DNA from: JBBDIK01 sp964640385
GTDB taxonomy: Bacteria; Actinomycetota; UBA4738; JBBDHU01
Reading direction: 5' to 3'
Assembly: GCA_964640385.1 (NCBI GenBank)
Contig: CAZXFL010000019.1
Span: 1 to 35,624, forward strand
DNA: 35,624 nt
In this document: in pieces, positions 1-7,590 of the stretch
Numbering within the stretch: the stretch's first letter is position 1
Layout: each line of letters opens with the position of its first letter
The notes under the pieces: generated by a model
Databases searched by the model: none
What the model saw: the letters and a program-made list of their open reading frames with translations, nothing else
Told to the model about the DNA's origin: nothing
Program-made: the position numbers and the translations under genes

Positions 1-96
1 CCTGGTACCTGAGCCTGCTCGGATAGTCATCAGGCACGCCGAAAACCGCTTCTGAGCTGGGGTTTTGGCGCCCTTGGCAGTTTGTGGCGGATGTGT

Positions 97-125
97 TTGA
101 AAACTCCTGTTGCTACTGTTACTTT
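97..125 (+). promoter_or_regulatory. Candidate promoter of the regulator-pil operon
   Basis: TTGAAA (97-102), a 17-base spacer and TACTTT (120-125) resemble -35 and -10 boxes. A TG two bases upstream of the -10 (117-118) gives an extended -10. Transcription would begin near 132 and leave a leader of roughly 100 bases that holds the inverted repeat at 181-223. This is inferred from sequence only. Confidence 0.35.
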
Positions 126-180
126 CCGTGGCGCCTGACCTTCCTGATGCGGGATGAGGTTTTTGGTGTGAACAGTTATC

Positions 181-223
181 TCAGGTGCCACATGTTACGT
201 GCGTACGCACGTATGGCACCTGA
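181..223. repeat. 43-nt compound inverted repeat just before the ribosome-binding site
   Basis: The outer arms 181-190 (TCAGGTGCCA) and 214-223 (TGGCACCTGA) are perfectly complementary over 10 bp. They enclose a separate perfect 18-nt palindrome at 196-213 (TACGTGCGTACGCACGTA). In RNA this gives a long, nearly continuous hairpin that ends where AGGAGG (223-228) begins. There is no U-tract, so it is not a usual intrinsic terminator. It could be an operator, a translation-control hairpin or both. Confidence 0.7.
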
Positions 224-238
224 GGAGGTGTGCGGCCC

Positions 239-445
239 TTGAGTAAGAAACGTGGTTTTTCGGGTGACCGGTTGCTGACGGTCGGGGAGGTCGCGAACGC
301 GATGCGGGTCTCCAACATGACCGTGTACCGCATGATCAAGGCGGGACAGCTGGCCGCCATCCGCGTCGGCAAGAACTATCGGATCCGGGAGTCGGACGTG
401 GACCGGTACCTGTCGTCGCGGTCGGTCAAGGTGGAGGGGAGCTGA
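239..445 (+). CDS. Small helix-turn-helix (excisionase/BldC-like) DNA-binding protein
   Basis: A protein of about 68 residues made almost entirely of a winged helix-turn-helix of the MerR/excisionase type. LLTVGEVANAMRVSNMTVYR is the helix-turn-helix, and KAGQLAAIRVGKNYRI followed by ESDVDRYL is the wing and last helix. Length and pattern fit the actinobacterial regulator BldC and phage excisionases; no effector domain is present. The TTG at 239 is preferred because AGGAGG (223-228) lies 10 bases upstream; a GTG at 230 is only one base from that site. The stop overlaps the pilM start (TGATG), so it is co-transcribed with the pilus genes and is a candidate regulator of them. This role is inferred; an excisionase-like DNA-bending role is possible. 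Confidence 0.8.
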   Translation: MSKKRGFSGDRLLTVGEVANAMRVSNMTVYRMIKAGQLAAIRVGKNYRIRESDVDRYLSSRSVKVEGS

Positions 446-1500
446 TGGCGGGACCGCGGATCGGTTTGGACGTCGGTTCCACCGCCGTGCGCGCGGCGGA
501 GCTGCGCTTCGGAGGCGATGTGCCGACGCTGGTGCGCGCGGCGCAGGTCCCGCTGCCGGCCGGCGCCGTCGAGGGCGGCGAGATCCGCGACTCCAACGTC
601 GTGGGCGAGGCGCTCCGCGAACTCTGGGGCCGCGGCGGGTTCCGAGCCAAGCAGGTGGTGATGGGCGTCGGGAACCAGCGCGTCGTCGTTCGCGAGGTCG
701 CGTTGCCGTTCCTGCCCGAGAAGGAGCTCCGGGAATCGCTGGCCTATCAGGTGCAGGAATTCATCCCGATCTCGGTGGAAGAGGCCGTGCTCGACTACGA
801 CACGCTCGGCGAGTTCGAACACGAAGGTCGCAAGATGCTGCGCCTGCTGCTCGTCGCGGCTCATCGCCAGATGGTCAACATGGTGGTCGACGCCACCGAA
901 CACGCGAAACTCCAGCTCATCGGCCTGGACCTCAATCCGTTCGCGCTGGTGCGCGCGGTCGGCGCGATCGACGCGAGCCTGGACGAGGAGAGCGAGGGCG
1001 AAGAGGCCCTCGTTGACATCGGTGCGCACGTCACGAACATCTGCGCCCACGATCGCGGCGTGACGCGATTCGTCCGCATCCTGCCCTCGGGTGGGCGCGA
1101 CATCACGGTGGCGATCGCCCGGTCGTTGGGGATCAGCGAGGATGACGCCGAGCGACTCAAGCGCGGGGAGCCCGTCGAGGGCGGCCCGAGCGTCGAGGAG
1201 GCTCGCGCGCTGGCGATGACGCGGGCGTCCGGGTTCGTCGATGAGATCCGCTCGTCCCTGCAGTTCTACACGGCGCAGTCGCCAGGCACGCGGATCGGCC
1301 GCATCCTGCTCAGTGGCGGCGGCTCCAAGCTGGAGGGGCTGCTCGAGCTGTTCCAGGAGCGGCTCCCGGCCCCGGTGGACCGGGGACACGCGCTCCAGCG
1401 CGTGAAATCCGAACTGACCTTGACCGAAGAAGCGTTGGCTGAGGCCGAGCCGGTCCTGACCGTGGCCATCGGCCTGGGCATCCCGGGGAGGCGTACGTGA
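445..1500 (+). CDS. pilM: PilM, actin-like ATPase of type IV pilus assembly
   Basis: PilM is a cytoplasmic actin/FtsA-fold protein that binds the N-terminus of PilN and links the pilus motor to the inner-membrane PilNO complex. The 351 residues match the family's usual length. Visible ASKHA motifs are the phosphate-1 loop GLDVGSTAVRAAEL (about residues 7-20), the phosphate-2 loop ALVDIGAHVTNI (about 189-200) and the adenosine motif ILLSGGGSKLEGL near residue 290. The ATG at 445 overlaps the preceding stop. The gene runs into pilN with a GTGA overlap, the usual pilMNO order. Pili of this sort serve adhesion, twitching or DNA uptake; which one cannot be told here. Confidence 0.9.
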   Translation: MAGPRIGLDVGSTAVRAAELRFGGDVPTLVRAAQVPLPAGAVEGGEIRDSNVVGEALRELWGRGGFRAKQVVMGVGNQRVVVREVALPFLPEKELRESLAYQVQEFIPISVEEAVLDYDTLGEFEHEGRKMLRLLLVAAHRQMVNMVVDATEHAKLQLIGLDLNPFALVRAVGAIDASLDEESEGEEALVDIGAHVTNICAHDRGVTRFVRILPSGGRDITVAIARSLGISEDDAERLKRGEPVEGGPSVEEARALAMTRASGFVDEIRSSLQFYTAQSPGTRIGRILLSGGGSKLEGLLELFQERLPAPVDRGHALQRVKSELTLTEEALAEAEPVLTVAIGLGIPGRRT

Positions 1501-1924
1501 GCCAGGTCAACCTCCTTCCCCCCGAGGTACGCCAGAAGATCAAGCTCCGGCGTCTGACGATCGGGATCGGACTCGCGGGCGCGGGCGTGATCGCCGTGCT
1601 CATCTTGTTCTGGGTGGCCCAGGGAGTGACGCTCCAGCGCATCGAGCGCGAGACGACCGCGCAAAGGGCTACCAACGCCGAGCTGCAGACGCAGGTCGAT
1701 GACCTCCAGGTGTACCAGCAGCTGCAGGACCAGCTCACGTCGAGGAAGACGTTGGTCGCCAGCGCGCTCCAGAACGAGGTCTCCTGGTCGGGCATCCTGC
1801 GCGACGTGCAGCTCATCATCCCCGACCGCATCGGCGTATCGAGCTTCACCGGTTCGATCAGCGATCCGGTTAGTGGCGGTGCGGAGGCGGACATCGGGAT
1901 CATCGGCGCGCTCGAGTTCAGCGG
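1497..1924 (+). CDS. pilN: PilN, inner-membrane pilus assembly protein (3' end lost in gap)
   Basis: The start, MSQVNLLPPEVRQK, is the classic PilN N-terminus (NLLP motif) that docks into PilM. One membrane helix follows at about residues 22-42 (IGIGLAGAGVIAVLILFWVA), then a coiled-coil stretch (about 45-85) and the start of the periplasmic ferredoxin-like fold. About 142 residues are present before the run of N; family members are usually 180-220, so the C-terminus is missing. The GTG at 1497 overlaps the pilM stop. PilN heterodimerises with PilO. Confidence 0.88.
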
Positions 1925-2024
1925 NNNNNNNNNNNNNNNNNNNNNNNNNNNNNNNNNNNNNNNNNNNNNNNNNNNNNNNNNNNNNNNNNNNNNNNNNNNN
2001 NNNNNNNNNNNNNNNNNNNNNNNN
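1925..2024. other. Assembly gap (100 N) between pilN and pilO
   Basis: Exactly 100 undetermined bases, the conventional placeholder for a gap of unknown size. It removes the end of pilN and the beginning of pilO, which lie in different frames on either side. From family lengths the missing DNA is probably several hundred bases, not 100. Confidence 0.95.
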
Positions 2025-2026
2025 TG

Positions 2027-2380
2027 ATCCCCGAGCAGGCCGACATCCCGGGACTGATCAGGAACCTCCAACTGGTAGCGAACAAGACGGGCGTCGACTT
2101 CGCGGTGCTGGGCGTGTCGAACCCTACGGCGGCGGAGACGGGCGGATACTCCGCAATCGGACTGACGATCAGCGTGACCGGGAACTTCATCCAGGTGTCG
2201 CAGTACCTGTTCGAGATCGAGCATCTGCCGCGTGCCCTGAAGGTGCTCAACGTCACGATCAGTCCGGCGGAGTACCCGACGTTGAACTCGAACCTTTCGG
2301 TGGAGACCTACACGACCGATGTGTCCTCAGGTCCGGGAACCCAGCCGGGCCCACAGGGGACCGAGGAAGCGGTAGTCTGA
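2027..2380 (+). CDS. pilO: PilO, inner-membrane pilus alignment protein (5' end lost in gap)
   Basis: The 117 residues after the gap begin IPEQADIPGLIRNLQLVANK, the well-known PilO segment (L/IPexxDIPGLIxxL), and continue through the ferredoxin-like domain with NFIQVSQYLFEIEHLPRAL and a Ser/Thr/Gly/Pro-rich tail. The N-terminal membrane helix and coiled coil must lie in the gap; full-length PilO is about 200 residues. It ends with TGA at 2378-2380, eight bases before the next ATG. PilO pairs with PilN in the periplasm-facing alignment complex. Confidence 0.85.
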   Translation: MPEQADIPGLIRNLQLVANKTGVDFAVLGVSNPTAAETGGYSAIGLTISVTGNFIQVSQYLFEIEHLPRALKVLNVTISPAEYPTLNSNLSVETYTTDVSSGPGTQPGPQGTEEAVV

Positions 2381-2387
2381 GGTAGCC

Positions 2388-2951
2388 ATGGCAATCTCAC
2401 CATCGGACAAGCGAGCGTTGATCATCCTCGGAGCCGTGGCGGGTATCGCCATCGTCGTCTTCCTCGGGATGAAGATCCTGGGCGGTGGCGGGGACGAGAC
2501 GGGCGCGACCACCGCCGACGGCGCGTCTCCCGTCGCGACCACGACCGCCGACGGGTCCCCCACGCCTTCGACCGGCGCCGGTACCGCCGTCGTGAGTCCT
2601 GCGCCGCCCGGGACGGACTCGTTCGTGATCAGTGGGAAGGACCCGTTCAGTCCCCTCCCAGTAGTGACGCCGTCCGTGAGCGTGAGCGCGTCGCCCGGCG
2701 CGTCGCCCGGCAGCGGGACATGCGAGCAGACCGCTACCATCGACGGGAACGAGGTCACCCTCATCAAGGTGATCGATAAGCCCGATGCCGACATCGTGAA
2801 GGTCTCGGTCAACGACGCGGACTACTCCGCCGCGCAAGGGGACACCTTCGCTCGGTACTACACCGCAGTGGTGGTCGACCCGACGGCCGCCCGCGCGGAA
2901 TTCCAGTACAGCAAGGGATCGGTCAACGAATCCTTCTCGCTCTGCCTCTAG
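2388..2951 (+). CDS. PilP-like membrane-anchored protein with DPF motif
   Basis: 187 residues: a short cytoplasmic start, one membrane helix (about 11-31), a low-complexity Ala/Thr/Ser/Pro linker (about 36-75), the motif GKDPFSPL (83-90), a second Ser/Pro linker and a small C-terminal beta domain (about 110-187) ending in FSLCL. PilP proteins of Gram-negative pili share the DPF motif and the position after pilO, so an analogous role bridging PilNO to a peripheral partner is likely, though direct homology is not demonstrable by eye. Similar actinobacterial proteins ending in F.LC are usually annotated as hypothetical. GAGG at 2379-2382 supports the ATG at 2388. Last gene of the pil cluster here; no prepilin or motor ATPase is in the window. 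Confidence 0.65.
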   Translation: MAISPSDKRALIILGAVAGIAIVVFLGMKILGGGGDETGATTADGASPVATTTADGSPTPSTGAGTAVVSPAPPGTDSFVISGKDPFSPLPVVTPSVSVSASPGASPGSGTCEQTATIDGNEVTLIKVIDKPDADIVKVSVNDADYSAAQGDTFARYYTAVVVDPTAARAEFQYSKGSVNESFSLCL

Positions 2952-2963
2952 GGAGCGGCGGTC

Positions 2964-2988
2964 CGGCGGGCGCGCGTCCGCCGTTGTG
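2964..2988 (+). terminator. Possible weak intrinsic terminator after the pil operon
   Basis: CGGCGGG (2964-2970) pairs with TCCGCCG (2977-2983) around a CGCGCG loop, giving a GC-rich 7-bp stem followed by TTGTG. The T-tract is poor, so this is a weak candidate. It overlaps the expected upstream part of the aroC promoter. Confidence 0.3.
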
Positions 2989-3000
2989 TAGGTTGAAGAC
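2989..3000 (+). promoter_or_regulatory. Leaderless-type promoter of aroC
   Basis: TAGGTT at 2989-2994 fits the TANNNT -10 pattern and lies 6 bases before the ATG at 3001, so transcription would start at or next to the start codon. No Shine-Dalgarno sequence is visible upstream, which agrees with leaderless translation. No clear -35 box. Confidence 0.5.
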
Positions 3001-4149
3001 ATGCTGAGACAACTCACCGCGGGTGAATCGCATGGCAAGGGCCTGGTTGCCGTGCTCGAAGGCCTTCCGGCATCCGTTCCCGTGTCCAAGGACGGTCTCG
3101 CCGGCGAACTGGCCCGGCGACGGCTCGGCCATGGACGCAGTGGACGTCAGTCGTTCGAGGCCGACCGCTTCGAGATCCTCTCCGGCGTCCGGCACGGGGC
3201 GACACTCGGCTCGCCGATCTCGGTCACGATCGAGAACAAGGAGTGGGCCAAGAAATGGCGCACGACGATGGCGGTCGAGGGGCGTTCGGATCCGAAGGAG
3301 CGGCTCACGCGCCCGCGCCCGGGTCACGCCGACCTGGCGGGGGTCCAGAAGTATGGCTTCGATGACGTCCGCAACGTGCTGGAGCGAGCCAGCGCACGCG
3401 AGACGGCGGCTCGGGTGGCCCTCGGCTACTTCTGCAAGGCGTTCCTCGCGGAGTTGGGCATCGCGGTCATCTCCCACGTCGTGCGGATCGGGAAGGTCGC
3501 GTCCCGCGGCAAGGCGCCGCTGCCGGGGGACCTGATCCGGGTGGACCGGTCGCCCGTCCGGTGCCTGGATCCGACGGTCGCCAAGCGGATGGTTGCCGAG
3601 ATCAACGCGGTGCGGAAGGCGCGCGACACGGTGGGCGGCACGATCGAGGTCTTGGCCTACGGGGTTCCGCCCGGGCTCGGGTCGTACGTGCAGTACGACC
3701 GGAAGCTGGACGCCCGCCTCGCGCTCGGTTTCATGAGCATCCAGTCCGTCAAAGGTGTCGAAGTGGGGGACGGGTTCGCCACCGCCACGCGATGGGGATC
3801 CAAGGCGCACGATGCGATCTTCCCCGGCGACGGATCACCCTCGCGCCGGACCGCCCGGGCGGGTGGGATCGAGGGCGGGATGAGCACCGGACAGCCGATC
3901 AGGGTTCGGGCGGCGATGAAGCCGTTCTCCAGTCTCCCCAAGGCCCTGGCGACGGTCGATCTGGCGACCGGGAAGGCGGCCGAGGCCATCCGCCAGCGCA
4001 CCGATGTCTGCGCGGTCCCGGCCGGCGGGGTCGTCGGAGAGGCCGCGATGGCCTTCATCCTGGCCGAGACCGTGCTGGAGAAATTCGGCGGGGACTCGCT
4101 GGCCGAGACCCGGCGGAACCTCGAGTCCTACCTCGACACCCTGTCGTGA
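3001..4149 (+). CDS. aroC: Chorismate synthase
   Basis: Converts 5-enolpyruvylshikimate-3-phosphate to chorismate using reduced FMN, the last step of the shikimate pathway. The 382 residues begin MLRQLTAGESHGKGL, with the conserved GESHG signature; RxGHGRSGRQ (about 41-50), RPRPGHADLAG (about 102-112) and RASARETAARVA (about 129-140) follow, then GGIEGGMSTGQPI near residue 291. Length and motifs are those of a normal enzyme. It is first in a run aroC-aroK-aroB-aroQ-pepQ-efp-nusB with overlapping junctions, probably leaderless. Confidence 0.97.
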   Translation: MLRQLTAGESHGKGLVAVLEGLPASVPVSKDGLAGELARRRLGHGRSGRQSFEADRFEILSGVRHGATLGSPISVTIENKEWAKKWRTTMAVEGRSDPKERLTRPRPGHADLAGVQKYGFDDVRNVLERASARETAARVALGYFCKAFLAELGIAVISHVVRIGKVASRGKAPLPGDLIRVDRSPVRCLDPTVAKRMVAEINAVRKARDTVGGTIEVLAYGVPPGLGSYVQYDRKLDARLALGFMSIQSVKGVEVGDGFATATRWGSKAHDAIFPGDGSPSRRTARAGGIEGGMSTGQPIRVRAAMKPFSSLPKALATVDLATGKAAEAIRQRTDVCAVPAGGVVGEAAMAFILAETVLEKFGGDSLAETRRNLESYLDTLS

Positions 4150-4649
4150 AAGGGAACGTGTACCTGATCGGGATGCCGGGATCGGGCAAGTCGGAGGTGG
4201 GTCGGATCGTCGCGGAACGGCTGCAGGTGCCCTTCGTGGATCTGGACGAGGAGATCGAAGCGGCGTCGGGCATGCCGGCGGTGGACGCCTTCCGAACGGA
4301 GGGCGAAGAGGAATTCCGGCGGCGCGAGACCGCGGCGCTCTCCCGCATCTCGTCCCGGAACCGGATGGTGGTGGCGTGCGGCGGCGGGACCGTCGTCGCT
4401 GCGGACAACCGGACCCTGCTTCGCGCCGGCGGGACCGTCGTGTGGTTGGACGTGCCGGCGCACGCGATCGTGGAACGCGTGGACTTCGGGGCGGACCGGC
4501 CGCTCCTGCGCACTCCGGAGGACGTCGAGGTGCTCCTGAAGGAACGGGAGCCGTTGTATCGGGAGACGGCAGACGTGGTGATCACCGGGGCCGATGAGCC
4601 GGAGGCGGTTGCGGCCGAGGTGCTCCGCGCGTTGGAGGCCGCCGGATGA
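4146..4649 (+). CDS. aroK: Shikimate kinase
   Basis: Phosphorylates shikimate at the 3-hydroxyl with ATP. The GTG at 4146 overlaps the aroC stop (GTGA) and gives 167 residues, the normal size. Visible: Walker A GMPGSGKS (about 9-16), PFVDLDEEIE with the shikimate-binding Asp, the FRxxEEEFRRRE segment, the CGGGTV shikimate-binding loop, the lid segment DRPLL and REPLYRETAD near the end. A longer upstream extension in this frame merely runs through aroC out of frame and is not used. Confidence 0.96.
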   Translation: MKGNVYLIGMPGSGKSEVGRIVAERLQVPFVDLDEEIEAASGMPAVDAFRTEGEEEFRRRETAALSRISSRNRMVVACGGGTVVAADNRTLLRAGGTVVWLDVPAHAIVERVDFGADRPLLRTPEDVEVLLKEREPLYRETADVVITGADEPEAVAAEVLRALEAAG

Positions 4650-5442
4650 TCACGGTTCCGGTCCCGATGCCGGCGGGCTCCTACGACGTGATCGTGGGTG
4701 AGGAGCTGCTCGGCGGCGCGGCGGCGTACGTGCCACGCTCCGATCGGGCGGAGAAGGCGTTCGTGGTCAGCGACCGAACCGTGGCCGACCTGTACCTGTC
4801 GGCGTTGTCGGATGCGCTGCGTGAGATGGGGCTCGCCCCGCTTCACGTCACCGTTCCGGAAGGCGAGGAGGCGAAGACCCTGTCCGTCACCGATGCCTTG
4901 TATCGGCAGCTCGCGGTCCAGGAGGCCCACCGGGACGATCTGGTGGTCGCGTTAGGCGGGGGGGCCGTCGGGGACGTCGCCGGGTTCGTCGGCGCCACCT
5001 ACATGCGAGGGCTCCCTGTCGTCCAAGTGCCGACCACGCTCACGGCGCAGGTCGACGCGGCTATCGGGGGCAAGACCGCCGTGAACCTGCCCGAGGGTAA
5101 GAACATGGTCGGTGCGTTCCATCAGCCCTCGGTCGTCCTGGCCGACGTCGGGACGCTCGCCACGCTCCCTGAGCGCGACTATCGCTCCGGCCTGGGCGAG
5201 GTGGCGAAGTACGCGCTCACGCTCGACCTGGAGTTGCTGGAGCTGCTGGAGACCGACCTGGATGGGGTGCTGGCCCGCCGTCCCGCCACGCTGGAGCCGC
5301 TCGTTGCCCGGTGCGCCGCCGCCAAGGCCGGGGCCGTCGCCGCCGACGAGCGGGACACGGGGGAACGCCTGATCCTGAACTACGGACATACCCTCGGGCA
5401 CGCCCTGGAGCGTCTGGAGTCCTACCGGGGCCGCTCGCACGG
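4646..5442 (+). CDS. aroB: 3-dehydroquinate synthase (3' end lost in gap)
   Basis: NAD- and metal-dependent cyclisation of DAHP to 3-dehydroquinate. About 265 residues are present, with VPEGEEAKTL (69-78), LVVALGGGAVGDVAGFVGATYMRG (NAD-binding Gly-rich region, about 97-120), PTTLTAQVDAAIGGKTAVN and the metal-site region GLGEVAKYALTLD and NYGHTLGHALE. Full-length AroB is about 350-370 residues, so roughly 90 are missing. The ATG at 4646 overlaps the aroK stop (ATGA). The apparent reading-through of this frame to pepQ across the N run is an artefact. Confidence 0.93.
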
Positions 5443-5542
5443 NNNNNNNNNNNNNNNNNNNNNNNNNNNNNNNNNNNNNNNNNNNNNNNNNNNNNNNNNN
5501 NNNNNNNNNNNNNNNNNNNNNNNNNNNNNNNNNNNNNNNNNN
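5443..5542. other. Assembly gap (100 N) between aroB and aroQ
   Basis: A second run of exactly 100 N. It removes about the last quarter of aroB and the first few codons of aroQ. Judged from family lengths the true gap is nearer 280-350 bases than 100. Confidence 0.95.
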
Positions 5543-5972
5543 GGTGCTCTACCTGTTCGGACCGAGCCTCGGTGCGCTGGGCCGGCGGGAGCCGGAGACG
5601 TACGGCTCCGAGACGCTGGCCGACATCATGATGGGCGTCTCCATGGCCGCCGAGGGCATGAGCCACACGGTGGAGTGGCGTCAGTCCGACCACGAGGGCG
5701 ACCTCGTGGAGTGGCTGCTCACGGCGGCCGACGAGGGGTTCGAGGCGGTCGTCGTGAACCCCGGGGCGCTGACCCACTACTCCTACGTGCTGCGCGACGC
5801 CATCGAGGCCTGTCCGCTGCCCGCGATCGAGGTGCACATGACGAATATCTTCGCCCGCGAGGAGTTCCGCCGGCACTCCGTCCTCTCGCCGGTGTGCCGT
5901 GTCGTGATCGCGGGTGCCGGAGCCGGCGGGTACCGGCTCGCGCTGGAAGCGTTGGCGTGGATCGCGGACTGA
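5543..5972 (+). CDS. aroQ: Type II 3-dehydroquinate dehydratase (5' end in gap)
   Basis: Small dodecameric enzyme that dehydrates 3-dehydroquinate. The sequence resumes in the first strand (VLYLFGPSLGALGRREPETYG), so only a few residues are lost. REPETYG supplies the catalytic Tyr, VEWRQSDHEGDLV and NPGALTHYSYVLRDAI supply substrate-binding residues, and IEVHMTNIFAREEFRRHSVLSP holds the conserved His and Arg. Odd point: the first motif is usually NGPNL with a catalytic Asn, but here it reads FGPSL, so the Asn is replaced by Ser (codon AGC). The rest of the active site looks intact. The stop lies inside the start of pepQ. Confidence 0.92.
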
Positions 5973-7027
5973 GACGCGAGCGCCTCGCCGCACGGCTCGA
6001 TGAGATCGGGGCGGATGCGTTCCTCGTCACCCACCTGCCCAACGTGCGCTACCTGTGTGGCTACACGGGCTCCAATGGCCAGGCGCTGATCGCGCGCGAC
6101 GACGCCCGGTTCTTCACCGATGGGCGCTACACGGAGCAATCGCGACGTGAGGTTCCGGATATGCAGCGGCTCACCTATGGGGGAAACGGGTTCCCGGCCT
6201 TCCTCGAGGAAGCGTGCTTGCGGCTCGGCGTGTCGCGCGTCGCGTTCGAGGCGACCCACCTCACGTACAAGCAGTTCCAGGACCTGTCCGAACGGGTGGG
6301 GGAGCTGATCCCTGTCCGGGACGAGGTGGGGAGGCTCCGATGGGTCAAGGACGCCGAGGAGCTCGCGCTCATCGAGGAGGCGCAGGCCATCACGGACGAG
6401 GCCTTCAAAGGGATCCTGCCGGAGCTGCGTGATGACGTGACCGAGCGCGAGGTGGCTCGGGAGCTCGAGCGGAGGCTGGAGGAGCGGGGCGCCGACGGGC
6501 CGGCGTTCGACTCGATCGCCGCCTTCGGAGAGAACGCGGCCGAGCCGCATCACCAACCGACCGACCGTGCGCTCCGCCGGGGGGACATCGTGAAGCTGGA
6601 CTTCGGCGCCCGGTACGATGGGTACCACTCGGACATGACGCGGACCGTCGCGTTCGGAGAGCCGAACCGTGAGCTGCGCACCGTGTACGAGGTCGTCCGC
6701 GAGGCCCAGCAGGCCGGCATCGATGCCGTTCGGGCCGGGGCCCGGGGCAAGGACGTCGACCGGGCGGCTCGGTCGGTGATCGAAGACGCCGGGTACGGCG
6801 AGGCGTTCGGTCACGGCCTCGGGCACGGGGTCGGGCTCGAGATCCACGAGGGACCGACGCTGGCCTCGACCTTCGAGGAGGAGCTGCCCGCCGGGGCCGT
6901 GGTAACGGTCGAGCCGGGCGTGTATCTGCCGGGCATCGGCGGGGTACGGATCGAGGACATGGTCGAGGTGACCGCAGATGGGTGCCGGGTCCTGCCCGCG
7001 ACGCAGAAGGAGCTCGTGATCCTGTGA
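5957..7027 (+). CDS. pepQ: Xaa-Pro peptidase, M24 family
   Basis: Cytosolic metallopeptidase of the pita-bread fold that removes or splits Xaa-Pro N-termini. 356 residues from the GTG at 5957, which overlaps aroQ by 16 bases; no good ribosome site is visible, so coupling to aroQ is likely. The N-terminal creatinase-like domain (about 1-125) carries HLPNVRYLCGYTGSNG. The catalytic domain holds all metal ligands: KLDFGARYDGYHSDMTRT (two Asp), GHGLGHGVGLEIHEGP (His), VVTVEPGVY (Glu) and GGVRIEDMV (Glu). The gene order with aroB, aroQ, efp and nusB matches that recalled for mycobacteria, where it is called pepQ; aminopeptidase P-like specificity is equally possible. Confidence 0.9.
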   Translation: MDRGLRRERLAARLDEIGADAFLVTHLPNVRYLCGYTGSNGQALIARDDARFFTDGRYTEQSRREVPDMQRLTYGGNGFPAFLEEACLRLGVSRVAFEATHLTYKQFQDLSERVGELIPVRDEVGRLRWVKDAEELALIEEAQAITDEAFKGILPELRDDVTEREVARELERRLEERGADGPAFDSIAAFGENAAEPHHQPTDRALRRGDIVKLDFGARYDGYHSDMTRTVAFGEPNRELRTVYEVVREAQQAGIDAVRAGARGKDVDRAARSVIEDAGYGEAFGHGLGHGVGLEIHEGPTLASTFEEELPAGAVVTVEPGVYLPGIGGVRIEDMVEVTADGCRVLPATQKELVIL

Positions 7028-7590
7028 GCAGCGTATCGACGAACGATCTGAAGAACGGTATCACCCTCGACCTGGACGGGACCCTGTACACGATCGTCGA
7101 GTTCCAGCATGTGAAGCCCGGCAAGGGGGGCGCGTTCGTGCGGACCAAGTTGCGCAACGCCCGCACCGGTGCGGTGGTGGAGCGAACGTTCAACGCAGGC
7201 GTCAAGGTGGGCCTCGCGATCGTGGACAAGCGCGAGATGCAGTACCTGTACCGGGAGGGCGACGATCTGGTCTTCATGGATCTGGGCTCCTACGACCAGC
7301 ACCACGTCTCCTCGGCGGCGGCCGGGGACATGATCGGCTATCTCGCGGACGGCCAGACCGCGGCCATCGCGATGCACGAGGCGGAGGTCATCTCGGTCGA
7401 GCTTCCCGCGGCGGTCGTCCTGGACGTGGTCAAGGCCGACCCTGGCGTCAAGGGCGACCGTGTCAGCGGGGCGCTCAAGCCCGTAACGCTGTCCACGGGG
7501 ATCGTCGTGCAGGTGCCACTTTTCGTCGAGGAGGGCGAGCGCGTCAAGGTCGACACCCGCACCGGGGAGTATCTGGAACGCGTGAAGTGA
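7024..7590 (+). CDS. efp: Translation elongation factor P
   Basis: EF-P binds between the P and E sites and relieves stalling at polyproline. The GTG at 7024 overlaps the pepQ stop and yields 188 residues, the family size, with the typical start STNDLKNG. Domain I carries the tip loop KPGKGGAF with Lys34, the residue modified in some bacteria; no modification gene is in the window, and the loop sequence is of the type seen in actinobacteria with unmodified EF-P. The C-terminal OB fold ends in RVKVDTRTGEYLERVK, matching the EF-P signature. It lies between pepQ and nusB as in other Actinobacteria. Confidence 0.97.
   Translation: MSSVSTNDLKNGITLDLDGTLYTIVEFQHVKPGKGGAFVRTKLRNARTGAVVERTFNAGVKVGLAIVDKREMQYLYREGDDLVFMDLGSYDQHHVSSAAAGDMIGYLADGQTAAIAMHEAEVISVELPAAVVLDVVKADPGVKGDRVSGALKPVTLSTGIVVQVPLFVEEGERVKVDTRTGEYLERVK

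Larger units (their letters stand above)
3..223. repeat. Four copies of a decamer, TGGYRCCTGA, upstream of the first gene
   Basis: Four close copies of one decamer lie in the otherwise non-coding first 229 bases: TGGTACCTGA at 3-12, TGGCGCCTGA at 129-138, its inverse TCAGGTGCCA at 181-190 and TGGCACCTGA at 214-223. Copies 3 and 4 form the outer arms of an inverted repeat. Such a repeated word in front of a small DNA-binding protein gene suggests operators, possibly for that protein itself. The rest of 1-229 shows no open coding sequence. Confidence 0.5.

Noticed and set aside
42..66. AAAACC/GGTTTT inverted repeat as a terminator of an upstream gene
   Set aside because: Only 6 bp with a 13-base loop and weak closing pairs; too little support.
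4646..7027. A single aroB-pepQ frame spanning the N gap
   Set aside because: The continuity is created by the 100-N placeholder. After the gap that frame is antisense-like filler until pepQ, while aroQ is clearly encoded in another frame.
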